Source: an uncultured Asticcacaulis sp.
GTDB taxonomy: Bacteria; Pseudomonadota; Alphaproteobacteria; Caulobacterales; Caulobacteraceae
Assembly (NCBI GenBank): GCA_946480125.1
Contig: CAMLIY010000015.1
Span: forward strand, 1-23,987
Length of the DNA: 23,987 nt
Direction of reading: 5' to 3'
The notes under the pieces are model-generated. The model saw only the letters and a program-made list of their open reading frames with translations, was not told where the DNA came from and did no database searches. Made by a program: the position numbers and the translations under genes. Numbering within the stretch: the stretch's first letter is position 1; each line of letters starts with the position of its first letter. Positions 6,841 to 13,243 of the stretch are shown one piece after another.

Positions 6841-8949
6841 ATGACACCTGAAGAAATCGCGGCCGCCGCCGCGGCTGAAGCCATGCGTCTAGCTCGGCTT
6901 CAGCCGGCAAATATGGTTCGCCGGCAGGTCGGCGTGACCGTGCAGCGCCGCGCCGCCGACGTAGGCACATACAATGCCGTCGATCACAGCGTCGAGCTGA
7001 TAGCAGCCACGGATTCGCCCATTCGCATGCCAGGTTGGCGGATCGGTCTTAGCACCGACTTCTATGAGATCTTGGATATGAATGCAGGATCGGTCGACTT
7101 GTCTCAAGTCGAAGCTGGTAATGCGCCACTACTGGATTCTCATAGCCGATATCAGATTTCTGATCGCTTAGGCGTTGTGGATCGCGCTTTTCTGGAACCC
7201 GGAAAGCTGATCACCAAGGTTCGGTTCTCTCAGTCTGCAAAGGCTCAGGAGGTCGAAGCTGACTTTGCGGCCGGGACTCCTCCAAAAGTCAGTGCCGGCT
7301 ACCGTGTCTCCCAATACCAATTCGAGGGCTACCAAGACGAACTGCCGATTTACCGGGCGATCCGGTGGCAGTTCCGCGAGGTTTCTCCCGTGCCCATTGC
7401 TGCCGACCCCAATGCCGGGGCCCGGTCGGAGCAAGACTTGAGCCCCTGCATCATCATCGACAACCTAAGGACGGATCCTATGACTCCTGAAGAAATCGCG
7501 GCTGCGGCCGCTGCCGAAGCCCAGCGCGTCGCTGAGGCTAACCGCGCTGCCGAGGCTGCTCGCCTGGCGGCTCCTGCACCCGCTGCTGTGGTAACGCCGA
7601 CTGTGCTTGTGCCGGCCGCCGTCACGACAGCCGCCGCAGCCGTGGCGCATACCGTGCTGAACAACTGGCGCGGTGAAGAGGTGCTGGATTTCTCCGCCGA
7701 TGCTCGCACCTTCAACATCGAGGACGATCAAGTCCGCACCTGGATTACGACCATGACGCCTGATCAAGCCCGTGCGCAGCTGGTGCGCGCCGCCGCCGAC
7801 CGTCAGAACCAAGCCGCACCGAATATCCCGGCCGGTGAAGCGGCGCGCGTCGGCGTCGATGCCCGCGACCATATGCGTGAGGCAATGGGCGAAGTGCTTG
7901 GTGTTCGTGCTGCGATTTCCGGTATCGTGATGACCGATAACGGCCGCCGCCTGCAGGGTATGACTCTAATGGAAATGGGTCGCACCATGCTGGAGGCTAA
8001 CGGCTTCCGCACGGCCGGTCTTAACCGTCGTCAGCTCGCCCAGGCCATCATCGGTTTCGATGCTTTGCATGGTCGGGCGCATACCACGTCAGATTTTCCG
8101 CTGGCCCTGGGTAATATCACCAATCGCACTCTGCGCGGCGCCTATGACGGCACCCCACAGACCTTCAAGACCTGGATGCGCCGTACCACGACGCCCGATT
8201 TCAAGCAGATCAACCGGATCCAGCTTTCTGCAGCGCCGGCCCTGCTGGAAGTACCGGAAGGCGGTGAATACCAATACGGCACCATGACCGAGGGCCGCGA
8301 GGTCTATTCGCTGGTCAAATACGGCCGTAAATTCGGCTTGACCTGGGAAATGATCGTCAATGACGATCTCGACGCCTTCACCAAGATCCCGCGCGCGTTT
8401 GGTGCCAGGGCTGCCGAACTGGAATCCGACGTCGCTTACGCGCCGCTGCTGCTTAACCCGAACATGGCGGACGGCAACGCTATCTTCAGCGCCGCCCATA
8501 ACAATCTGGCCGGCGCCGGCGCCGACCTTTCCGAGGCGTCGATCCAGGCCCTCGACATCATGCTGGGTTCGCAGACAGGCTTGAATGGTGAGGCGATCAC
8601 GGTCGCAGGTAAGTATTTGCTGACCGGCATAAAGTGGAAGCTTCAAGCTAAGAAGCTGACCACAGCGACGACACCGAACAGTGCGGCCGATATCAATGCC
8701 TATGCTGGCGAATATCAGCCGATCATCGAACGTCGCCTCAATGGCGGTGCCGGCGCCACGCCTTATTACCTGATGGCCGATAATGCGACCATCGATACGG
8801 GCGAATACTGCTACCTCGAGGGCGATGAAGGCGTCTATCTCGAAGAGCGGACCGGCTTCGACGTTGACCAGGTCGAATACAAGGCCCGCCTGGTTATGGC
8901 CGCCAAGATCATCGATCACCGCGGTATGGCCAAGAACCCCGGCACCTAA
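6841..8949 (+). CDS. Prohead protease / scaffold / major capsid fusion protein
   Basis: A 702-residue fusion of functions that are separate genes in many phages. Residues 20-200 are an HK97-type prohead protease: LLDSHSRYQISDRLG holds the likely catalytic H101, and KVSAGYRVSQ the likely nucleophile S151. Residues 214-300 are Ala/Glu-rich and helical, as a scaffold or delta domain would be. Residues 330-702 look like a major capsid protein, with DHMREAMG, GRTMLEANGF, EGGEYQYGTMTEGREVYSLVKYGRKFGLTWEMIVNDD and the C-terminal DVDQVEYKARLVMAAKIIDHRGM. Protease-MCP fusions are a known class in proteobacterial phages. The start is ATG 6841 and the first 14 residues reappear at 214, where an internal start is also possible. 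Maturation presumably cuts the protein at or near the scaffold/capsid border. Confidence 0.92.
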   Translation: MTPEEIAAAAAAEAMRLARLQPANMVRRQVGVTVQRRAADVGTYNAVDHSVELIAATDSPIRMPGWRIGLSTDFYEILDMNAGSVDLSQVEAGNAPLLDSHSRYQISDRLGVVDRAFLEPGKLITKVRFSQSAKAQEVEADFAAGTPPKVSAGYRVSQYQFEGYQDELPIYRAIRWQFREVSPVPIAADPNAGARSEQDLSPCIIIDNLRTDPMTPEEIAAAAAAEAQRVAEANRAAEAARLAAPAPAAVVTPTVLVPAAVTTAAAAVAHTVLNNWRGEEVLDFSADARTFNIEDDQVRTWITTMTPDQARAQLVRAAADRQNQAAPNIPAGEAARVGVDARDHMREAMGEVLGVRAAISGIVMTDNGRRLQGMTLMEMGRTMLEANGFRTAGLNRRQLAQAIIGFDALHGRAHTTSDFPLALGNITNRTLRGAYDGTPQTFKTWMRRTTTPDFKQINRIQLSAAPALLEVPEGGEYQYGTMTEGREVYSLVKYGRKFGLTWEMIVNDDLDAFTKIPRAFGARAAELESDVAYAPLLLNPNMADGNAIFSAAHNNLAGAGADLSEASIQALDIMLGSQTGLNGEAITVAGKYLLTGIKWKLQAKKLTTATTPNSAADINAYAGEYQPIIERRLNGGAGATPYYLMADNATIDTGEYCYLEGDEGVYLEERTGFDVDQVEYKARLVMAAKIIDHRGMAKNPGT
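7467..7482 (+). promoter_or_regulatory. Candidate internal ribosome binding site and start within the capsid fusion gene
   Basis: AAGGA (7467-7471) lies eight bases before an in-frame ATG (7480), at codon 214 of the fusion. Starting here would make a 489-residue scaffold-plus-capsid protein whose first 14 residues equal those of the full-length product. Lambda makes its scaffold Nu3 from an internal start in gene C in a similar way. This would let the phage produce more capsid than protease. It is inferred from sequence only. Confidence 0.5.
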
Positions 8950-8971
8950 GCCGGCCTCACTGACAACTCAT

Positions 8972-8996
8972 GGGGCCGGTCGTCCGGCTCCCTTTT
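8972..8996 (+). terminator. Terminator-like hairpin after the capsid gene
   Basis: GGGGCCGG (8972-8979) pairs with CCGGCTCCC (8984-8992) across a four-base TCGT loop, with one bulged T, and four T residues follow (8993-8996). This has the form of a weak intrinsic terminator. Because essential genes follow closely in the same direction, it is more likely a partial terminator or a stabilising 3' structure that raises the amount of capsid message than a full stop. Confidence 0.5.
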
Positions 8997-9013
8997 CCTG
9001 AAAGGGTATTGTA

Positions 9014-9349
9014 ATGAAAAACCAAACGGGTTCCGGCGCCATCGTCACGGTGGCCGCCCCTTCCGGCGGAGTCGTATCCGGTTCGCCGGTGCTGATCGGC
9101 TCCAAGCTTTTCGGCGTGCCGCAAACGACAGCCGCCCAGGGCACTCTGTTCGGCCTGATGCGCAAGGGGCAATTCGACATGAAGGCTGAAGGATCTGCCT
9201 CAGGTCAAGCTTGGGCAGCCGGTGACGACATCTACTGGGACAATACCGCCAAGCAGATGACCAAAACCTCGTCTGGCAATTTGCTGGTCGGTACCGCAAC
9301 TGCCGTCAAGGCCACCCTGGCGACCACGGGTAACCTGGTTCTCAATTAA
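9014..9349 (+). CDS. Capsid decoration/cement protein, DUF2190-like
   Basis: A 111-residue, Gly/Ala/Thr-rich, beta-strand protein. It begins with MKNQTGSGAIVTVAAPSGGV and continues with GSPVLIGSKLFGV and a W-x-x-GD-x-I-Y-W-D turn (around 73-82). These match the small beta-barrel DUF2190 family that lies right after the major capsid gene in many phages and is thought to decorate or cement the head, as lambda gpD does. ATG 9014 has an AAAGGG ribosome site at about 9001-9006. It is preceded by one hairpin (8972-8996) and followed by two more (9361-9420). The family call is from motif memory and position. Confidence 0.75.
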   Translation: MKNQTGSGAIVTVAAPSGGVVSGSPVLIGSKLFGVPQTTAAQGTLFGLMRKGQFDMKAEGSASGQAWAAGDDIYWDNTAKQMTKTSSGNLLVGTATAVKATLATTGNLVLN

Positions 9350-9360
9350 TCGCAGTCGCG

Positions 9361-9420
9361 CCGGCCTTTCTCCGAGGCTGGTTCGTGCGGCGGCGCGGGC
9401 GTGTAGCGTTCTGCCCGTGC
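9361..9420 (+). other. Two adjacent hairpins between the decoration and FI-position genes
   Basis: CCGGCCT (9361-9367) pairs with AGGCTGG (9375-9381), with one G-U pair and a seven-base loop. GCGCGGGC (9393-9400) pairs with GCCCGTGC (9413-9420), also with one G-U pair and a 12-base loop. No long T tract follows. They occupy most of the 105-base gap and may be stabilisers of the upstream message or processing sites, and they are not convincing terminators. Confidence 0.35.
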
Positions 9421-9454
9421 CGTCATTTCCCATTTCCATTTCAACAGGTGATAT

Positions 9455-9775
9455 ATGTCTGAAGGCAATCAACTGACCGATCTTGAGAAGGCCGCCGCCG
9501 ACAAAGCCGCCGCCGACAAAGCTGCTGCTGACAAGGCCGCTGCTGACAAAGCTGCTGCTGACAAGGCCGCTGCCAAGCTGACCAAAAGGGTCAAAGCCGA
9601 AACGCCTGAAGGCCACCATTATGTGGTTACTTTCGCGCCTGGTCATCCGACCTATGCTTTCGGCAAGACCTATCTGGTCGAGGATGAAGAAAAGGAAGGC
9701 CTGATTGCCTCCGGTAAAGCCCGCCTGGCCACCGAAGCCGAGATTGCGGCCTTCGTTTCGGCGAGCGCCGAGTAG
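9455..9775 (+). CDS. Head-completion-region protein with KAAAD repeats (lambda FI position)
   Basis: A 106-residue protein starting at ATG 9455, with the weak ribosome site AGGTGA (9446-9451). After MSEGNQLTDLE comes a run of about five KAAAD pentapeptides (residues 12-38), probably a continuous helix or coiled coil. The C-terminal half (PEGHHYVVTFAPGHPTYAFGKTYLVEDEEKEGLIASGKARLATEAEI) looks folded and ends in an acidic/Ala tail. Lambda gene FI sits at this point and also combines a low-complexity N-terminal part with a small C-terminal domain; that protein helps DNA packaging. I do not see clear sequence kinship, so this is a positional comparison only. Confidence 0.55.
   Translation: MSEGNQLTDLEKAAADKAAADKAAADKAAADKAAADKAAAKLTKRVKAETPEGHHYVVTFAPGHPTYAFGKTYLVEDEEKEGLIASGKARLATEAEIAAFVSASAE
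9488..9574 (+). repeat. 15-bp tandem repeat encoding KAAAD
   Basis: Five full 15-bp units start at 9488, 9503, 9518, 9533 and 9548, and a partial one at 9563. They use GCC-rich codons in the first two units and GCT-rich codons later. Units 3-4 and 5-6 form a nearly perfect 30-bp higher-order repeat, so part of the array was probably duplicated recently. The number of units may vary between strains. Confidence 0.8.
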
Positions 9776-9777
9776 CC

Positions 9778-10086
9778 ATGTCCAGGACGAAGATGCAGGC
9801 GCGGATCCGCGACGCCAAGTATCGCGTCCTGGGAGATGTGGCGAGGTGGAACGGCTCGCCCGTTACTATTCTCGATGACCGCCACGACGATATCGTCGGG
9901 TTTGGCGAAAGTCAGATCATCGTGGCGGTCGTCCTTTTCCGTGTCCGGAAATCCGAAGTGCCCTGTCCTGTCGCCGGTGACCTGGTTGAATTTGACGACC
10001 AGATATTTACCGTCATCGCGGAGCCACGCCTTGACCAATCCATCGGGGAATGGCTGTGCGAAATGGCCCCACCGAAGGCTGCATGA
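9778..10086 (+). CDS. Head-tail joining protein, gpFII-like
   Basis: A 102-residue protein with a beta-rich pattern and a C-terminal PVAGDLVEFDDQIFTVIAEPRLDQSIGEWLCEM segment. The combination of a G-D-x-[VI] turn, a Y/F-T-V strand and a W-x-x-x-[LM] near the end resembles small neck proteins such as lambda gpFII (117 residues) and their relatives. These make the site where the tail docks on the filled head. The gene begins two bases after the stop of the previous gene (TAG CC ATG) and its TGA overlaps the next ATG by four bases (ATGA). The identification relies on shape and order, not on a profile. Confidence 0.6.
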   Translation: MSRTKMQARIRDAKYRVLGDVARWNGSPVTILDDRHDDIVGFGESQIIVAVVLFRVRKSEVPCPVAGDLVEFDDQIFTVIAEPRLDQSIGEWLCEMAPPKAA

Positions 10087-10718
10087 GTAGCCAAATCAAA
10101 GGGCTGTCGGAGGCCTTCGCCGCCGCTGAAGATGAGGTTGCCGGCGCCGCAACGGCCGCCATGAACGAAGTGGGCGAAGGGCTGTGTAACGATTTCCGCC
10201 AGGACGTCATTAAGGCCGGCCTCGGCCGGAAGCTGGCCAATACCTGGCGCTTCAAGGTCTATCCCTCCCATGGCAAGAGCCTCGATCCGGCCGCCGTGGT
10301 CTGGTCGAAAGCGCCGAAGATCCTCGACGCCTTCGATCGCAACCCGAATATCGTCCCGGTTAATGGCGGCAAGATGCTGGCCATCCCGACCAAAAACACA
10401 CCAAACAAGCATGGCCGTGGTGGCGCGACTCCGATGACGCCTGTCGAGGTCGAGGCTTTATACAATCAGGATCTGATACTTCGGCCCGGACGCCTTGGTC
10501 ATTACTATGCCTTCGTCAATGTCGTCGCCGGCAAGAGCGGTCGCGGTTTCCGGCAAGCAACCAGAGGCCGCCTGGCCCAGGGTCGCAAGCCTGACCTGGT
10601 GTTGATGTTCGTCCTGGTGAAATCCGTCCGGCCCGGCAAGCGGGTCGATATCCAGCGCCGCATTGATCAATGGGCCGCACGCACGCCCGGCCTGGTGGCC
10701 GGTCATCTCGGAACCTAA
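10083..10718 (+). CDS. Neck/minor tail protein, DUF6441-like (gpZ position)
   Basis: A 211-residue protein from ATG 10083, in the ATGA overlap with the FII-like gene; a GTG-type start further up would overlap much more. The pattern matches a family I recall as DUF6441 from alphaproteobacterial phages: a helical N-terminus, an R-KLANTWRFKVYP strand (45-60), VVWSKAPKILDAF (75-88), GGKMLAIPTKN (102-112) and a C-terminal VLVKSVRPGKRVDIQRRID (about 176-195). Lambda gpZ, a tail protein needed for DNA injection and neck completion, occupies this point. A role in capping or joining the tail is therefore likely, but the molecular action is not known from sequence. Confidence 0.65.
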   Translation: MSSQIKGLSEAFAAAEDEVAGAATAAMNEVGEGLCNDFRQDVIKAGLGRKLANTWRFKVYPSHGKSLDPAAVVWSKAPKILDAFDRNPNIVPVNGGKMLAIPTKNTPNKHGRGGATPMTPVEVEALYNQDLILRPGRLGHYYAFVNVVAGKSGRGFRQATRGRLAQGRKPDLVLMFVLVKSVRPGKRVDIQRRIDQWAARTPGLVAGHLGT

Positions 10719-10721
10719 ACC

Positions 10722-11165
10722 ATGTCCAGCCATGAAGACGTCGACAACGGGTGCTTTCGCCTGGTCGAGACCGCTTTGCCTTACGCGGATGTCAAATACA
10801 ATCAGGATAAGCCGCCGCGTGTTGGCGCCGGCGGATACGTCAATGTCCAGCGCGGCCAGTCCGTGCTGATCGACACCGAGCTGGGCCAGTTGCGCTACAT
10901 CTATGAGCGCAAGGTGCCTGTTGTCGTCATGGGGTATGAGTCCGCTGATTTAGCCCGCGACCAGGTCGTCGACCGCATGCTGGTGTCGATCGGCGAGGCG
11001 GTTGAAGAAAACCGGCGCCTGGCTTTCGAAGGCGTCGACCGTTGCGACTGGCTCGATGTTGACGTTCCCGATCCGGAAGATGCTGAAACGACCGGCGCCG
11101 AGACGGTCGGCGGTGCCCTGTTCTATTTCGTCGTCACCTATGGGACGCCGAACCCACTCACCTAA
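10722..11165 (+). CDS. Tail terminator protein (gpU-like)
   Basis: A 147-residue protein, similar in size to lambda gpU (131). The fold pattern agrees with the tail terminator class: an N-terminal helix region, an IYERKVPVVVMGYE strand pair (61-74), a long helix carrying A-R-D-Q-V-V-D-R-M-L-V-S-I (78-90), and a final GGALFYFVVTYGTPNPLT strand typical of these proteins. A hexameric ring of this protein stops tail tube growth and binds the neck. It lies between the gpZ-position gene and the tail tube gene, as in lambda. The start is ATG 10722, four bases after the preceding TAA; no strong ribosome site is visible, so coupling is likely. Confidence 0.65.
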   Translation: MSSHEDVDNGCFRLVETALPYADVKYNQDKPPRVGAGGYVNVQRGQSVLIDTELGQLRYIYERKVPVVVMGYESADLARDQVVDRMLVSIGEAVEENRRLAFEGVDRCDWLDVDVPDPEDAETTGAETVGGALFYFVVTYGTPNPLT

Positions 11166-11199
11166 CGAAAATCCCCACCACTTTTAAAAGGAGACATCC

Positions 11200-12462
11200 A
11201 TGCCCTGGGCTCGTGGTGCCAATGCCGTCATGGCAGCGGCTTTTGAAGATACATACGGCGTGGCCGCCACCAATGGTTTCGCTGCGCAACCGTTCACCCA
11301 GTCTAACCTCGGCGCTGAACAGGCCCTGGTGACCGACGATACGCTCGGTCAGGGTCGAAACCCCTCTGATCCGACCTTCGATGTCATCACCAATGATGGT
11401 GATGTCACCGTGCCGGCCTGCGTGCGCAATATGGGATACTGGCTGAAGGGCGGTTTGGGTGATCCAGTCACCACGGCCTTCAAGGCCGCCAAAGGTAAGC
11501 TGACATTCAGCGCCCAACCCGTTGCGGCTTCGACGATTACGCTCAACGGCACGCCATGGACGTTCGTGGCGGCGCTCACCACGGGAAACCAAATCCTGAT
11601 TGGCGCGAACTTGGCCGCCACAATGACCGCTGCTGCGACCGCGCTGAATGCCAGCGCTGAAACACAGACGGCAAAATGTACTTACACGGCTGATGCCACC
11701 AGCCTCAGCCTGGTCAATGACACGATAGGTATTGCAGGCAATGCCTACACCTTAGCCGCCTCCGGTACCTCAAACGCCAAACTCTCCGGCCCCACGCTGC
11801 AGGGCGGTGCGAATAAGCATGTCTTCACGGCCGGCGCGACAGTCCTTCCACCCATGTCGATCGAGGTCGGACTACCGGATCTACCGAAATACTTCATGAA
11901 TTATGGCATGGGTGTCAATTCGCTGAAAATGTCGGCCGCTCGTAGCGGCCTGCTGTCGCTGGTTGTTAGCCTGTTCGGCAAGAACGAAAGCGTGGCGACT
12001 GCCAGCCAGGCTGGTACGCCGACCGTCTTGCCTACCAAGCGCCTGGCGCAGTTCTCAGGCTCGATCGAGCGCGATGACGTGGCGCTGGGTAAGGTGACTT
12101 CCGGCGACTGGACCTATTCCAATGATTTGGAGAAGGGCGAAGACATTACCGAGACCGGCGATATCAGCGACCTGACCGCCAGCGTCTGGTCCTTCCTGGT
12201 CAACCTCGGTGTTCGCTTCGCCGATACGGTCATGCTCGACCAGGCGACCAATAAGGAGCCCTGCAAGCTCTCCTTCGGCTGGAAGATCGACGATTCCAAT
12301 TCGTTCACGGTCATCGCGGCGCGCGTTTTCGTGCCCAAGCCCAAGAAACCGATTACCGGTCCGAAGGGTATACAAATGACCTTCGCCGGCCAGGCCGCGC
12401 GCGATCCGGATACGGGCGAGGGTGTCACCTTCGAGCTGGTGAACGACGTCGCCGGCTACTGA
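11200..12462 (+). CDS. Major tail tube protein with an inserted domain
   Basis: A 420-residue protein with a strong AAAAGGAG site just before ATG 11200, fitting a highly expressed structural protein. The N-terminus (MPWARGANAVMAAAFEDTYG, then GQGRNPSDP and GDVTVP) and the later FTAGATVLPPMSIEVGLPDL, NSLKMSAARSGLLSL and C-terminal FVPKPKKPITGPKGIQMTF are typical of Phage_tube-type proteins of about 310 residues. Between them, residues about 97-204 form an extra beta-rich Thr/Ala domain (TITLNGTPWTFV ... NAYTLAASGT ... SGPTLQGG). Such domains are often displayed on the outside of phage tails. No break is seen. Confidence 0.85.
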   Translation: MPWARGANAVMAAAFEDTYGVAATNGFAAQPFTQSNLGAEQALVTDDTLGQGRNPSDPTFDVITNDGDVTVPACVRNMGYWLKGGLGDPVTTAFKAAKGKLTFSAQPVAASTITLNGTPWTFVAALTTGNQILIGANLAATMTAAATALNASAETQTAKCTYTADATSLSLVNDTIGIAGNAYTLAASGTSNAKLSGPTLQGGANKHVFTAGATVLPPMSIEVGLPDLPKYFMNYGMGVNSLKMSAARSGLLSLVVSLFGKNESVATASQAGTPTVLPTKRLAQFSGSIERDDVALGKVTSGDWTYSNDLEKGEDITETGDISDLTASVWSFLVNLGVRFADTVMLDQATNKEPCKLSFGWKIDDSNSFTVIAARVFVPKPKKPITGPKGIQMTFAGQAARDPDTGEGVTFELVNDVAGY

Positions 12463-12485
12463 TCCCTCCAATCACAGGAAAACCT

Positions 12486-12971
12486 ATGACTAAAATCATT
12501 CTCGGGGCGCGCTGGGTCGCCCTGGGCGCCGGCCTCGTGGCGCTGTTTCAGCCAGTGTCAAAGCTGGCAGCCCGCGCCGCCTCCAGGGCCTATACCGCCG
12601 TCATGTCAGCCGAACTGACTGACGGCCAGACGGAAAATGACCGCCTGGCCGCCGCCAACGAAGCCTATTCGTGTTCCCTGGCGCGCGAAGGCATCCTCGC
12701 CTGGGGGCAATTTACCGGCGCCGAGGGCGAGCCGATCACGACGGAAAAGGTCGACCGCTCCGTCGTTGTCGACGAAGCCGGCAATGTCCTTCAGCCGACA
12801 CCGGAGGCGATCGACCAGTTTATGGCGATCGCCGAGATCTTCGACGCAGTCGACGAGGCCTATGTGGCGCCCTACGTCGCCAAGGTCATTGAAAAAAACG
12901 TATCATCGCGCTTGCTGACTGGGTCTTTGGCCAGCGCGGGGACGACTACTGCCGCGCCTGCGTCCAACTAG
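12486..12971 (+). CDS. Tail assembly chaperone (gpG-like), unshifted product
   Basis: A 161-residue protein between the tail tube and tape measure genes, where lambda has gene G. The N-terminus has a hydrophobic stretch (ILGARWVALGAGLVALF), followed by a helical body that is acidic around residues 40-110. G-type chaperones coat the tape measure protein before the tube polymerises. Near the end of the gene, GAA AAA AAC (12891-12899) provides a slippery site from which a minority of ribosomes should move to the -1 frame and make the GT form. Ribosomes that stay in frame add 23 Ser/Ala/Thr-rich residues and stop at TAG 12969. ATG 12486 follows an AGGAAAA site (12476-12482). Confidence 0.8.
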   Translation: MTKIILGARWVALGAGLVALFQPVSKLAARAASRAYTAVMSAELTDGQTENDRLAAANEAYSCSLAREGILAWGQFTGAEGEPITTEKVDRSVVVDEAGNVLQPTPEAIDQFMAIAEIFDAVDEAYVAPYVAKVIEKNVSSRLLTGSLASAGTTTAAPASN

Positions 12972-13243
12972 AGGGACGCGACTGCGGGCGTGAATGCCCG
13001 AAACGCGAGAATGAACCTCAGACCGAGGACGGTATCACGGCCTGGGAAGTCATCTCCGCTTGCCGCAACCAGATCCGCACCGCGGGCTTCGGCGTCTATG
13101 CCGCCGATTTCCCCGCCTTTCTCGCCTATGCCGACGCCGCAGGCCTGCCCGCTGACTGGCTGACCGACCTCCTGCCGGCCGTTGAGGCCGCCTTAATCGA
13201 CTATCACTCACAGGAAACCGAAGATGACGGACAAGAGGATTAG
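12486..13243 (+). CDS. Tail assembly chaperone GT, -1 frameshift fusion product
   Basis: Reading starts at 12486, slips back one base at 12893-12899 and continues from 12899 to TAG 13241-13243, giving about 252 residues (138 + 114). The frameshifted part begins RIIALADWVFGQRGDDYCRAC and is clearly protein-like. It has four cysteines spaced C-x2-C-x6-C-x3-C, then a helical region (AWEVISACRNQIR, FPAFLAYADAAGLPADWLTDLLPAVEAAL) and an acidic tail. It has no convincing start of its own and overlaps the tape measure start (13224). In lambda the T part brings G to the tape measure and tube subunits, and the G:GT ratio is set by frameshifting. The cysteine cluster could bind a metal. Confidence 0.88.
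12893..12938 (+). promoter_or_regulatory. Programmed -1 frameshift signal: slippery heptamer plus downstream stem
   Basis: The heptamer A AAA AAC (12893-12899) lies in the correct X XXY YYZ register relative to the G frame. Seven bases after it, CGCGCT (12907-12912) can pair with AGCGCG (12933-12938), a six-base-pair stem that a U-G pair may extend, with a 20-base loop. The spacing is right for a stimulatory structure. A second possible stem (GCGCGG 12934-12939 / CCGCGC 12952-12957) would compete with it. Confidence 0.85.

Noticed and set aside
12934..12957. GCGCGG/CCGCGC stem as frameshift stimulator
   Set aside because: It starts 35 bases beyond the slippery site, too far, and competes with the better-placed 12907-12938 stem.
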